Shown: positions 36,287 through 47,118 of the stretch, in pieces
Numbering within the stretch: the first letter of the stretch is position 1
Layout of the letters: each line of letters begins with the position of its first letter
Assembly (NCBI GenBank): GCA_006538405.1
Contig: BJKQ01000008.1
Location: 2,604,001-2,668,000 of the forward strand
Source: Hansfordia pulvinata
Taxonomy: Eukaryota; Ascomycota; Sordariomycetes; Xylariales
Direction of reading: 5' to 3'
Length of the DNA: 64,000 bases
Program-made: the position numbers and the translations under genes
The notes under the pieces: generated by a model
Told to the model about the DNA's origin: nothing
The model's input: the letters and a program-made list of their open reading frames with translations, nothing else
Database searches by the model: none

Positions 36287-37772
36287 TGATACCTCTCAAG
36301 ATTCGGCACTCAAGAGGACGTCTGCTCAAGTTGAGGCTTTTATAGTTGCCCAACCGTCTCCTTAGCCTACTGGGATACATTTGACTTGGAATCACGCAAG
36401 CTGCACTGTGTGCACGATCGCACCGTCCAAATCAATGTTCGGGTACCAACTTGGACGCAGACCAACTGCGATTTTGACCCATCAAGGTTACAATCTTGGC
36501 ATGTTTCTGTTTTTCGTATAGGCGTTGCAGTGTGGGGTCAATGACTGATGACTGAAACCGATGGTCGCCCAAAGGATACATTGGCGTTGATATCAAGTGG
36601 AGCATGGAGGCGCGGCTCTGGGGTCTTGACAAGACACGAATAACTTCTTTTTGTTCCTCTGGCCTCGGCTCGTGACTCGGGATGGTGGAATTTGCTCGAG
36701 CACTTGAAGAGGTGATTGGCCTTCTTGGCGTGATAGATTGGGGTAGGAAGAGGGTTCGAGAGACAGGGGTGGGCAGAACAGCGAAGCCAGCGAAGAGGAG
36801 TGCGGAGAGGTGGAATCGACAAAACAGCATTTGCGGCCGGCGTTAGTGATCTGAAGTCTCATTCAGGGGGTTTCCATGATGTTCTTATTCCCACACACCA
36901 GCCCCCTCGTGGGTGTTTCTGCAGCCCAGTCCGCAACAAGCGATAGGCCATTTTATCTTGATCCCTTCTGGAGCTTGTTGTTGGCCAAACTTTGCCTTGA
37001 CTGCCTGACCTCTCTCTGAACTGTGTCCACCTCGGGAACCTGCCTCCGTGAATAACAAGGCAATTCTAATCGTTGCGGAGGGGGAACCAGTGAAGCGAGG
37101 GCGGTGTCAACTAGATGGCTTGCGGACTGAGGCCGAGGCATCAGCCGGTGATGAGACTACGGGAGGCGTGAGCCGGAGATGAAACCACGGGTTCTGCCAT
37201 TGGTTCTCAAAGTCGTAATATCATTCGGCATGATGACTTACATGCCCAAGTAAGTGCTTATTAAGGTATGAGGGCCTAGATGGAGATTCACTTTAGAAGT
37301 TGAAGAAAATTACTGTTCTATAGCAGAGACTTGATATTTATTAATCTTATTACTTCCTTACAGAGTATAAGGTAAGTGAGCAAATATGTGCGTTTATTAT
37401 ACGAACGAAGCTCCTTGGTCATTCAGTTAAGTAAGAGAGGTAAGAGCTACCAACGGAATACAAGGTGCATTGAGTACTTAGGTACCTACTTAAAGCAGGT
37501 AAGCCCCCGACGGCTCTTGTTAGGTAGTAGCCCTCTAACTAGGCCTTTGGCCGCATCTGGGAGCATCCAATGTATGAGTGCCCTGAAGGTGGCCCTACAT
37601 TACAGCGCACCCAGCACCGAGGTGTCAGCAAGCACCTAAGTTAAGCTGCTCACCTCCACCACTTTGATTGTTGCCTGCCTCACACCCGACCCCAACAGGA
37701 TCCCAGCACCTCTGCCACTTCCAACAGCCTTTGTGTCCGACATGCATCATCACATAGGGCACCTGAAAGTAG
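36287..37772. other. Spacer downstream of LRG1-type gene
   Basis: About 1.5 kb. It includes a doubtful small frame on the minus strand (described separately) and an AT-rich part at 37200-37400. The rest has no coding signal. Confidence 0.4.
36432..36830 (-). CDS. Doubtful small ORF with N-terminal hydrophobic segment
   Basis: A 132-residue frame with a hydrophobic start (LSALLFAGFAVLPTPVS) that could be a signal or mitochondrial presequence, followed by Ser/Arg/Pro-rich sequence. It lies in the 3' flank of the LRG1-type gene on the opposite strand. No family is recognised and nothing else supports it, so it could be chance. Confidence 0.25.
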   Translation of the reverse strand: MLFCRFHLSALLFAGFAVLPTPVSRTLFLPQSITPRRPITSSSARANSTIPSHEPRPEEQKEVIRVLSRPQSRASMLHLISTPMYPLGDHRFQSSVIDPTLQRLYEKQKHAKIVTLMGQNRSWSASKLVPEH

Positions 37773-39364
37773 ATGGAACAGATACACAACGTGGAAATCT
37801 TGGTGCATATCACAGCGCCCAGCAGGGCTGCTGATGATGTCCACTATCGCTCCCTAGCATCTGCCTATCTAGACTTTGTGCCGTGTCCCAGGCCAGAGCC
37901 GCACCCGCCGAAGCTCACCCCGGACGAGGCTTCGAGGACGAGCTTCCTGTCTGGGAGTTCCCAGCCGGACCCGCTGCTCGCGGCTGTCTGCTCCCCGCAG
38001 GCCTCCTTTGGCAGCGTCATCGACAACGCCGGCTCTCCGGGGCTATTCCGGGCCCGGCGGCCCGCAAAGACGCCCGAGCCCTCCGGCTCCGGCTCCGGCT
38101 CCGACCCCCGTTCCGGCCCCAGCGCGTCTGCGCCCCAACCACGAAACCATCCCGCCTCCCCCTTGCCGCCATGGCAGAGCCCCGCCAGCGTCGTCCAAGA
38201 CTCGCTGCCCAGCAACCAAGCAGTCCTCGGCGGCGCCCTCAGCACCCCGACGCGCGTGCTGGAGCACTACCTGCAGCAGTTCGACTCACAGAGCAGCGGC
38301 AGCCCGAGCCCTTTGTCCGATGTCGCAGCAGGATCGCCAGCGGCAGAACGCGACGAGCAAGGTCCCCCCGAAGTGCCCTGCACTCCACCGCCGGCATCAC
38401 GCGAGTCCCAGGGCGAAGCGAGCGGGCTGTTGGCGCCTCGGGACGATCCTGGACGGCTGCTTGGGAGCTTCGATGTTGATGCTATCGTGGAGGAGACGAC
38501 CTTGCTCTCCTCGTTGGAGGAGGTGGCGCCGACGCCGCCGCCGCCGGCTAAGCGCCTGCGGATAGCCAAGAGTGACGCTTCTGTACTCCGTCTCCCCGCT
38601 CCCAGCCAGGCCGAGAATCACGGGACTACAGCAGCAGCAGCAACAGCAGCAACAAGGCCAGCATTGCTGCCTTCTACATCAGCAACAACAACAACATTGC
38701 CGCCACTCTCACCACCGCCAACAACCGCGGCCCTGCACATTGCCTTCCTCCACGGCTCTCCCGCAGCGACCTCGGTGCACGCCCCGCCGCCGCCCGTCGG
38801 TGTCTCACCGCTGGACCCGGCAACGGCCTTTGTGACCGCCAAGCTGGCCAAGCTGGCGCGCGACCTGGACCTCGAGCGGCGCTACCGCCCCATCCCGCCG
38901 CCGCCGCCGCCGGCTCTGCCCTTGTCCTCGCGCCCCGACGATGACGGGGCCGGCGGCAGCAGCCGGCACCGGCCCCTGCGCGACTCGGAGCGGGGCCACT
39001 GGCGCGTCACCGGCTGCGCCGCCTGGACGCCCGCCCTGCGCCGCGACACCTGGGCCTTCCTGTGCAACTATGTCGGGTCTGGCGACGCGGGTGGGGGGTA
39101 TGGTGCATCCGCGAGGGAGGGGCGACCGCGGCGGAAGCGGAAGCGGAAGCGGAAGCAGACATAGAAGCAAAGAAAGCAGAGGCCCCGCGCTACTCGCGGC
39201 TGCGCGTCTACTGTTGGGGCGGCGTCGCGCCGCACCTCTGGCTGCTGCTGTACCTGGCCACGCAGCGGGCGGTGCTCGATACGGGCGCCGTATGGGTGGA
39301 TGGAGGCGGGGAAGAGGTCGTCACCGTGCCGCCTAGGAAGAAGAGAAAGGGAGGGCAGGGGTGA
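37773..39364 (+). CDS. Conserved fungal protein of unknown function
   Basis: With one base restored it codes for 530 residues. It begins with a likely conserved segment (EILVHITAPSRAADDVHYRS), then a long Pro/Ser/Ala-rich linker with PPPPP runs, then an RVLEHYLQQF helix. A C-terminal block follows: WRVTGCAAWTPALRRDTWAF, LCNYVGSG, WCIREG, YSRLRVYCWGGVAPHLW and LYLATQRAVLDTGAVWVDG. The C-terminal pieces lie in two frames joined at the G6 run 39093-39098; one more G joins them exactly. An acidic and basic spacer (AEAEAEAEADIEAKKAEAP) sits inside the block. The conserved ends with a variable middle suggest a real protein, but I know no function. An upstream exon is possible. Confidence 0.75.
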
Positions 39365-39979
39365 AGGTGGGGATGTTATCAGGGCTACAAGCAGAATAAG
39401 AAGCAGGAACAGGCCGTGCATACGAAATGTGACTGCAAAGGCACAGGGGATCCCGATCGATGAGTCCCGGCTTATCGGTCTACGGTACTTTGACCCTTAC
39501 TCATAATCCGGTTCCGAAATGATTGCGCGGTAGACCGCTATGGTATTTTGAGCGCACCGCCGCGTCACTTTCCCATCTTCTGGGCTTTCGGGTCTGTAGC
39601 ACGGCGCAGGCAAGCCTGTCGACACATGTCGGAAGTGTGATCAATGCCGGGCTGGGTGAAATCAATATCATTACAGAATACACATGTCGATTCGCAGCAG
39701 CCAGAGTTGGACGCCTTTACAGAGATGAACAACTCGTACAAATAAGAAGCCGCGTGGCAGCACTTGAGATGATACATGAGGACGGACAGAGAAATGCGTC
39801 GTGGCCGCAGACCGACAGCAAATGCTCCGGATGGCAGAGTCAAGCTGTGGGAAGGGTGGTACATCGCGTACACGCCCGCGAGGGCGAAATTTATCCGGAC
39901 CGCAACGGCAGGAAAGAGAGAACCCAGTCCTCCAACCCGAAGGAGCTGGGCCTGCGCACCCAATGAAGCACGGCATTGC
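39365..39979. other. Convergent 3' spacer
   Basis: About 600 bases between the ends of the conserved unknown gene and the mitochondrial HMG gene. A 147-codon frame on the plus strand has no protein-like features. Nothing else is seen. Confidence 0.45.
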
Positions 39980-41115
39980 TTAGTCGCTGAGGCCAGCAGC
40001 CGCGCGCTCCTTCTCGTAACGCTGGCCATCAGCCTTGGCCAGGTCGAAGTAGGGCTACATGGTGAAAGAGTCGGTTAGCTTGCTGTGATCTCGGAAAGAG
40101 TCGCCACGCTGCGAAGATTGCTTGCCATACCTGCTTCTGGGCGTCGGTCATGGCCTTCCATTCCTTGGAGATGGCGCTGACATGTTCAGTGACGCGGCCG
40201 GAGTGGTTACCATCGCTGAATCTGGCCTTGGTGTAGTAGGCGTAAGGGGTGATGACCCTCTTGGGCTGGCGCTCGTCCTTGATAGCCTTGTGGGTAGTTT
40301 GCTTGTTCTTGGGGAAGTCGAACTTGGTCTTAAGGGTTCTGCGGGCCTTGTTGGCGTTTGCGATCTCCAGGACGGTGTGCCTCTCGACCCAGGCCTTGTA
40401 GTTGGCGGCGTTGATGAGCTTGTTCTCGCTAGCCTTGGCTTGGTATTGCTTCAGTGAGGCTCGGTTAGTAAAGAAGTAGCACAGCGGCAGGACGAAACCA
40501 GGACATGCTTATAGCTCCAAGGCTGCAGTCGTCACAAATGATCACGATGGGCCATGTTGCATCATCAACAACCTATGGACAACTTACCTCAGTTTCGTGC
40601 GAGGACAGGTTGGACCACGCGCTGGCGAGCGACTTCATTTCGGCAGCACCTTCCTCGATGCCACCCTTACTGGACCATTTGTCGGCAATGAAAAGAGTCC
40701 ATGCAGATGCGTTGAGGGGCTTGGGCTCAGTGTCTTCCTTGAGGAGAGCGGTCTCCTTCAGGGCCTTCTTCTCCCGCAGAAGTTTAGCTGCGCTGGACTT
40801 CGCGGAGTCCGGCTGGCTAGGACGGCCAAGCTTGGCTGCGGGCTTCTTCTCTTGCTGCGACTTCGGTGCCTTTCTGGTCTTCTTCGAGGTTCCGGAGATG
40901 GACTTCTTGGGGGCAGCCGCGTGGCGCTTCTCGCGGCGCTGGTTGGAGGCCGGAACGGCAGCGTAGCCGCGGACGGCCAGGGAAGGGGCGCAGACGAGCT
41001 TGACGAGCCGGGGCGCGGGCGCGGCATTGATCTTTGAGAGAGACAGGCGCGGTGACCAGGCGAACGCGGTCGAGGCCGAGCGCCGAGTCGCGACGCGGGC
41101 AATGGACGTGAGCAT
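39980..41115 (-). CDS. Mitochondrial HMG-box DNA-packaging protein (Abf2-like)
   Basis: Likely binds and compacts mitochondrial DNA, as Abf2 and its filamentous-fungal relatives do. Three exons: 41115-40588, 40448-40131 and 40054-39980; 306 residues. The N-terminus is Arg/Ser/Ala-rich with few acids, fitting a matrix-targeting sequence. A Lys-rich linker (60-130) precedes HMG box 1 (about 133-198, NASAWTLFIADKW...) and box 2 (about 238-302, PKRVITPYAYYTKARF... and PYFDLAKADGQRYEKE). Two boxes in tandem after a presequence is the Abf2/TFAM arrangement. Introns are 139 and 76 bases. The second intron interrupts box 2. The frame is intact. Confidence 0.85.
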
Positions 41116-42345
41116 CGTGGCGGCAGGCGAGGCTGAGCGGAGAGTGAGATGCTTGAATACGGCGTGTGCGGTTTGATTGGTCTCGTGAATGAGACCTGCT
41201 GGTTTTGATACCTACACACAGCGACCGTGGTCGAAAATGCGTGGTGCACGTTCAGGGCGTGGTGAGTTTGGGGGCGAGAGAGCGTCGCGGCGTGGTCGGG
41301 TGATCGTGGAGGCTGTTGTTGAAGACGGAAAAACGGTAGCTCCTCCCCTCAGCAGGGGGCAAAGCAGCAGCAGCCGTGCGCATTGTTTGCGTCTCGGGCG
41401 CAACATTCCTCGTGCATTATTTTAGGGGCAGCCGCAGCATTGGAGCTGCCGGAGCTCCAGCAGGTGCTCGTCTGGGGGAAAGTACTGCGCTCAGCGTCAG
41501 AAGTACTCCTTCTGTACTCCGTCGACTTACTCTCCCCCAGGTCTGCACCAAAGCGTGCCATGCGGGAGCTTGAAGTACCTGCCCCCAGAGCTTGAGTACC
41601 TTTGAGACCCACTAAATCTGGATCAACCGTGACGAAACAAGACGGGGTGACAACCGGGAAGTCATCCATGCAAACACGGCCGGCGCAGGTGGCATCATAC
41701 GAGTACGAGCTGTCGGACCGCGTCCAGGCACCCAGGCACACGACACTTCCATGGCGCAACAGTGGAAGGAACCTGATCGATGATGCCGGCTGAAAGGACT
41801 GGGGTCTGGTCAGCCCGCCCGTGCCACTACAGTCGGGAAGAATGATGTAAGGAAGGCCCCCAGTGTATGCATGCTGGCAATTTGGGTCCACTGTTGACCA
41901 TCGTCCTTCGTTGGGTCTAGCAGGCAACTTGCGGCACGCAGAGTCAGCCTCTTCCTCCAACAACACCACACCTCACACAAGAGTCCCGACTGCACACACC
42001 TTCGCTCTTTGTCAGTCATCGTCAAATCCCCGTTGCATTGCCAGTCAGTGGCAGTGCATTCCCGGAACCAGGACTCCGGCCTGATCGCACAACTCCAGCA
42101 CTGTCTGCCAACGTGCGCATTTCGGACCGAGTAGAGGCAGGCGTTGCTGGAATAGTGTCTGTCTGCCCTTGACTTGTCGGATCAGAGTCCGCCATCCAAC
42201 CGCCGCCTTGGTCATTCGCCTTCGCTTGGGTCTATCACCGTCAAGCCCATCTTTGCTCTCGTGGCTGGGCTTCTCACGAGTCTCTTTGGTACTTCTCACC
42301 ACACGGTCTGTAGCGCGACTGAGCCGAACTGCGCTACACACCAAC
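41116..42345. promoter_or_regulatory. Divergent spacer between HMG gene and PRP5
   Basis: 1.2 kb between divergent genes, so it should hold both promoters. It has a TACGAGTA octamer at 41698 and three nearby cttgaagtacct/cttgagtacct-like words around 41500-41600. No gene is seen; open frames are low complexity. Confidence 0.45.
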
Positions 42346-45300
42346 ATGGCTCGCCTGAGAGACTCACGCTCACCAACCCCTGCAGGAAGCCAGCAACCTC
42401 CGAAAAGGCATCGCAGAGATGATGAAAAGAGGGATCGCGACCGTGATAGGGACTGGGACAGGGACCGCAACCGCAGGGACCCGAGGCGCCGTTCTCGCTC
42501 CCGAAGCCCTCCTGGCGTAAGTTTCGCCGCCGCGATTGCCTCTGCCCGCCGTCTTGGTTTTTCGAAAGCTAATCGCATTGTCCTGAAACAGCGCCGCCAA
42601 CGCGACCGAGGCCGCGATCATGACTACCGCCGAAGAGACCGCTCCCTTGACCGGCGCGATGATGACCACTACCGCGCCAGGGACCGAGACCGCAGGCGCT
42701 CACGTGAGCGCTATGCCGACCGACGCGACCGCTCCCCCAATGACGACCGTCGTCGAAGAAGCCGCGACAGAGACGACCGGACTCGACGCGAAGATTCGCG
42801 CGATCGTATGAGGAGTCGTCGCGAAGGCACTGCCGACTCACAACCCCGCTCTGCCAAGGGGGAGAACCGCGATCGCCCCTCGGCTACTCCCGATACTCAC
42901 AAAACCAAACCATCTGAGGTACGCCAACCTCGTTACGCACCCACTGGGGTTTCCGTTGCTGATCATGCCCTCCAGGCCGACGCCGCGCAGTCCGAGGCCA
43001 ACAAGAAAGCCGAGCGTTTGGCCAAGTTAGCTGCTTGGAAGAAGAAACAAGAGGAGAAAGAAAAGCAGAAAGATGCCTCAGTCAGCGGCACTCGCAGCCT
43101 TCTAGCCCGTATGGACCAGAAGGCCAGCAGCACGCCCACAGCCGGAACACCAGCCGACACCTCATCTGCTCCTGACTCGCCGCTGACCACACGCCCGCAT
43201 CGCCTGCCGCGTCGTACGCTGGCAAGTTTGACCCCAAAGCCATTGCGAAAAAGTCAGCCCCAAAACCCAGTCGCCGAACGCCGCCTCCAAACTAGGCGCT
43301 TTATCGGGCTCTTCGGCCACTGCCGCTCCTGCCGCTGCGACACCAAAAGGTACGTCGTGTATCATCCCAGAGTCCAAACAGCATCCCATTAACACCTTGT
43401 CAGCATCTGCGTTGCCCCAAAGCAGGGCGAAAGCCAGTGGCTTTGGTTTTCACAAGCAGAACGTCGAATCGGACAAAGCGACCCAGAAGAGAAAACTCAA
43501 TCTTGACGAGGAAGAGACCTCGGACAGGAAGCTTACAAAGCTGCCATCTTTACCACTCGCTGACGTCGATGATACGCCCTATGAGAACCAGGACGAGGAA
43601 GAAGAGGGAGACGAGTTTCCAGGAGACGAAGAGGACGAGGCTGCCGCGGCTCGAGCGGCTCAAGAGCGGCGCGATGAGCGGATCGCGCAGGAGAATGCAG
43701 AACAGACTTCAGAGATGCAAGTCGACGAACCCCAGGAAGCCCCTGCGCCTCAGGCGAACGGAGATGATCCTCCACCGGAGCCCAACGACACGATGGAGGT
43801 CGACGATGACCTCGACCCCCTGGATGCCTTTATGAATGACCTCGAGTCCAAGCCTGTTGCAGCCACGACCTTTTCAAAGCCGAAAGCTGCCCAGAAGAAG
43901 GAGACGCAAGAGCCCGAGGCTTACTTCAGCGACGACGAATTCAACTACGACAAAGGCACCGCCGAACCCGAATCCCTAGCCATGGCTATTGCGGCCAAGG
44001 CGCGAAAGAAGAAGGACATCCCGACGGTCGACTACAAAAAACTCGATCTCGACCCCATTCGAAAGAACTTCTGGGTCGAGCCAGCCGAACTCTCCGAGAT
44101 GACGGAGGCTGAGCTGGCCGATCTGCGAATCGAACTGGACGGAATCAAGGTTCAGGGCAAAGACGTCCCGAAGCCCGTACAAAAGTGGTCGCAATGCGCT
44201 CTATCTCGCCGGACTCTCGACATCATAGACTCCCTCGGATTTGACAAACCTACACCCATTCAAATGCAAGCATTCCCGGCCATAATGTCTGGGAGGGATG
44301 TCATTGGTGTGGCAAAGACCGGTTCTGGAAAGACTCTGGCTTTCTTGCTCCCCATGTTCCGACACATCAAGGATCAGGCGCCGTTGAAGGAGAACGACGG
44401 TCCCATCGGTCTGATCATGGCCCCGACTCGTGAGCTCGCCACACAAATCCACCGAGACTGCAAACCCTTCCTCAAGTCCATGGGCCTGCGTGCTGTGTGC
44501 GCTTACGGCGGTGCCCCAATCAAAGATCACATCGCCGAGCTGAAGAGAGGTGCTGAAATCATAGTTTGCACACCCGGACGCATGATAGATCTATTGGCTG
44601 CTAACCAAGGGCGCGTCACGAACCTGAAACGAGTCTCATATGTCGTTTTGGACGAGGCTGATCGCATGTTTGATATGGGCTTCGAACCCCAGGTCATGAA
44701 GATTTTCGCCAATATGCGGCCTGATCGCCAGACCATTCTTTTCTCCGCCACCATGCCTCGCATCATGGACTCGCTCGCGAAAAAGGTCTTGGACAGTCCG
44801 CTGGAGATCACTGTTGGCGGACGGAGTGTTGTCGCGCCCGAGATTGCCCAGATCGTCGAGATCAGAGAGGAGAACCAGAAGTTCATTCGTGTTCTCGAAC
44901 TTCTCGGTGAGCTGTACGACAAAGACGAGGATGCGCGCTCGTTGATCTTTGTCGAGCGACAAGAGAAGGCAGACGACCTTTTGAAAGAGCTTCTGCGCAA
45001 GGGGTACCCTTGTATGTCGATTCATGGCGGGAAAGACCAGATTGACCGAGACTCGACAATTCACGACTTCAGAAACGGTATCATCCCTTTGATGATCGCC
45101 ACGTCGGTGGCTGCCCGCGGATTGGATGTCAAGCAGCTCAAGCTTGTCATCAATTATGACGCCCCAACCACTTGGAAGACTATGTGCACCGGGCCGGCCG
45201 AACCGGTCGCGCCGGTAATAAGGGAACAGCCGTGACCTTCGTCACTGGAGACCAGGACAACTGCGCGCATGGCATTGCTAAAGCACTCGAGCAGAGTGGC

Positions 45301-46079
45301 CAGCCAGTGCCTCCTCAGCTTGAAGAGATGCGCAAGGCGTTCAGGGATAAGGTCAAATCCGGAAAGGCCAAGGATCAATCTGGATTCGGGGGCAAAGGTC
45401 TGGAGCGTCTCGACCAAGAGAGAGAGGCCACCAAAGCGCGAGAGCGCAAGTCGCATCGGACGGAAGGAGAAGAGGAGGAAGAGAACAAAGAAGAGAAGAA
45501 GAAGTCGGATGGGGAAAAAACGGACAAGGCAGCGCAGGCAATCCAGACGGCAGCGTCGGGCGTTGTATCTCGAGACGCCGCACCCAAGATCGACCTCGAG
45601 CCCAAGTACACCATTGTCAAGAGAGAGGACCCTCCTCCTTCATCAAGCAAGGGCGACAACCCCTGGACAAGGTGTCTTCGGCAATCAATGCCATCAACGC
45701 CCGTCTTGGCAAGACTGGACAACTGCGGCCAGGTCAGCCCATCGACAACAAGGGCCCCGACGCGGGCGCCTACCATGCCACTCTGGAGATCAACGACTTC
45801 CCACAGAAGGCTCGTTGGGCCGTCACGAATCGCACCAACGTGGCCAAGATTCTGGAAGCCACGGGCACGTCGATCACGACAAAGGGCACATTTTACGCCA
45901 AAGGCAAGGAGGTGCAGCCTGGTGGCGAGCCGAAGCTGTACATTCTGGTGGAGGGCGACACGGAGCTGGTGGTGTCAGACGCCATGGCGGAGCTCACCCG
46001 CCTGCTGAAGGAGGGCACTATCGCTGCCGTCGATGCCGACAACCGGGCACCTGTGGGCGGAAGATATACTGTTACGTAG
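42346..46079 (+). CDS. prp5: DEAD-box pre-mRNA splicing helicase PRP5
   Basis: ATP-dependent RNA helicase that helps U2 snRNP engage the branch site (nucleus). Three exons: 42346-42516, 42592-43349 and 43404-46079. The N-terminal part has RD/RS repeats and the middle is acidic. The helicase core shows Q-motif region [21 protein letters not shown] (about 613), [16 protein letters not shown] (about 726), SATMP and [12 protein letters not shown]-terminal KH-like region ends GGRYTVT. Four single-base losses break the frame: near C3 43194-43196, at C4 43258-43261, at C4 45162-45165 (just before the HRAGRTGR motif) and at C4 45660-45663. With one base added at each, the coding length is exactly 1203 codons. 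Intron 1 (75 bases) is in frame and stop-free, so it may be retained. Confidence 0.95.
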
Positions 46080-46623
46080 GTGGGTTCGGTACCTGGAATA
46101 CGATTCCAAGCTTCAGATGTTGTTTTGTATACCAGTAGCTGCTCCGAGATGTTGCCATTGGCTTGTGGGTGGGGCGGAGGCTCGACTGGCGTCGTGACGT
46201 GAATCAACAGGAGGCCAGTGTCGTGATCAACACCCAGCTGTTCCTCGCGCACAAATGTTCCCAGCCTCTGCAGGGTGAGACATTGGTCGCGCTACTAGAT
46301 GCAGTATTAAGAGCGCCTCCAGATATTTTATCACAGGACATCTGCCTTCAGAGATCATGGACCGAAAATAGCAGGCACTGACATTGAACACGCGGCTCTC
46401 TCTTGAAGTCAGATGGGATGGTGACTCATGTACAGCCGATACGTGGAAGGTTGTTTATGACATGTCGCCGTAGATGGGTAGTCAGTCGTACTATCAGGTA
46501 TCATTCCTCACTTTTGCTCCAGTGTTCTGGAGCTTTTTCTCGGGCATTGTCCTCAGCATAAAATGTTTTGGTTCTTTTGGTTGGTGACGGGAGAATGAGA
46601 TACGGAAGAAGGACTTGGCAGGT
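46080..46623. other. Convergent 3' spacer
   Basis: About 540 bases between the ends of PRP5 and the small lipidation-motif gene. No coding signal or structured element seen. Confidence 0.5.
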
Positions 46624-47118
46624 TTAGTTATGGCTCCTCGCCTGGGCTGCCTCGTCGGCGTCGCGCTGCCGGCGCTCGTTGGCACTGGCCTCGGCCAGCG
46701 TGTCGCTGAGTGTCTGCTTCTTTTGCGTGGCCAGTTGCGCACCCAGCTTGCCTGACTGCTGTTTGTCGGACGCGGCCTTGGCCCTTGCCTGTTGTGTTTG
46801 GCGCAGAGCAAGGCGATCTCGTCAGCTTCCCATGCGCGCGCACGTGCGTGTTGAGCAGGTGGAGGCGGAGGAGCCAGTGGCCGGGGGGTGACTCACCTCG
46901 GCGGCCTGAGCGGCGCGGGCACGGGCATCGCCGTCGCCGGCGGCACCCGGAGGACCACCCCCGCCCCCGCCGAGGGTGCGGGGCGGGCCGGTGGAGGTCG
47001 AAGGGACGGCGCCAGGAGGGACGGGGGCGCGCTGGGGCTGGTCCGGGGCGGAACCCAGGACGCGGCCGGGCTGAGCAAAGTTGTCGCCTCCGTCGGCCTT
47101 GCTGCACATGCTCCCCAT
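46624..47118 (-). CDS. Small protein with MG-x-x-C lipidation motif
   Basis: Two exons, 47118-46897 and 46788-46624, joined across a 108-base GT..AG intron; 128 residues. The start MGSMCSKADGG has Gly2 and Cys5, a classic N-myristoylation plus palmitoylation pattern, which points to a peripheral membrane protein. The middle is Gly/Pro-rich (TLGGGGGGPPGAAGDG). The C-terminal exon is a charged helix with ARAKAASDKQQSGKLGAQL and ending QARSHN. ATG 47118 is favoured over the longer upstream frame because the lipidation motif fits only this start. I know similar small fungal proteins but no established function. Confidence 0.7.

Noticed and set aside
39523..39966. 147-codon frame on the plus strand downstream of the conserved unknown gene
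   Set aside because: It lies in a convergent 3' spacer and shows no protein-like features.
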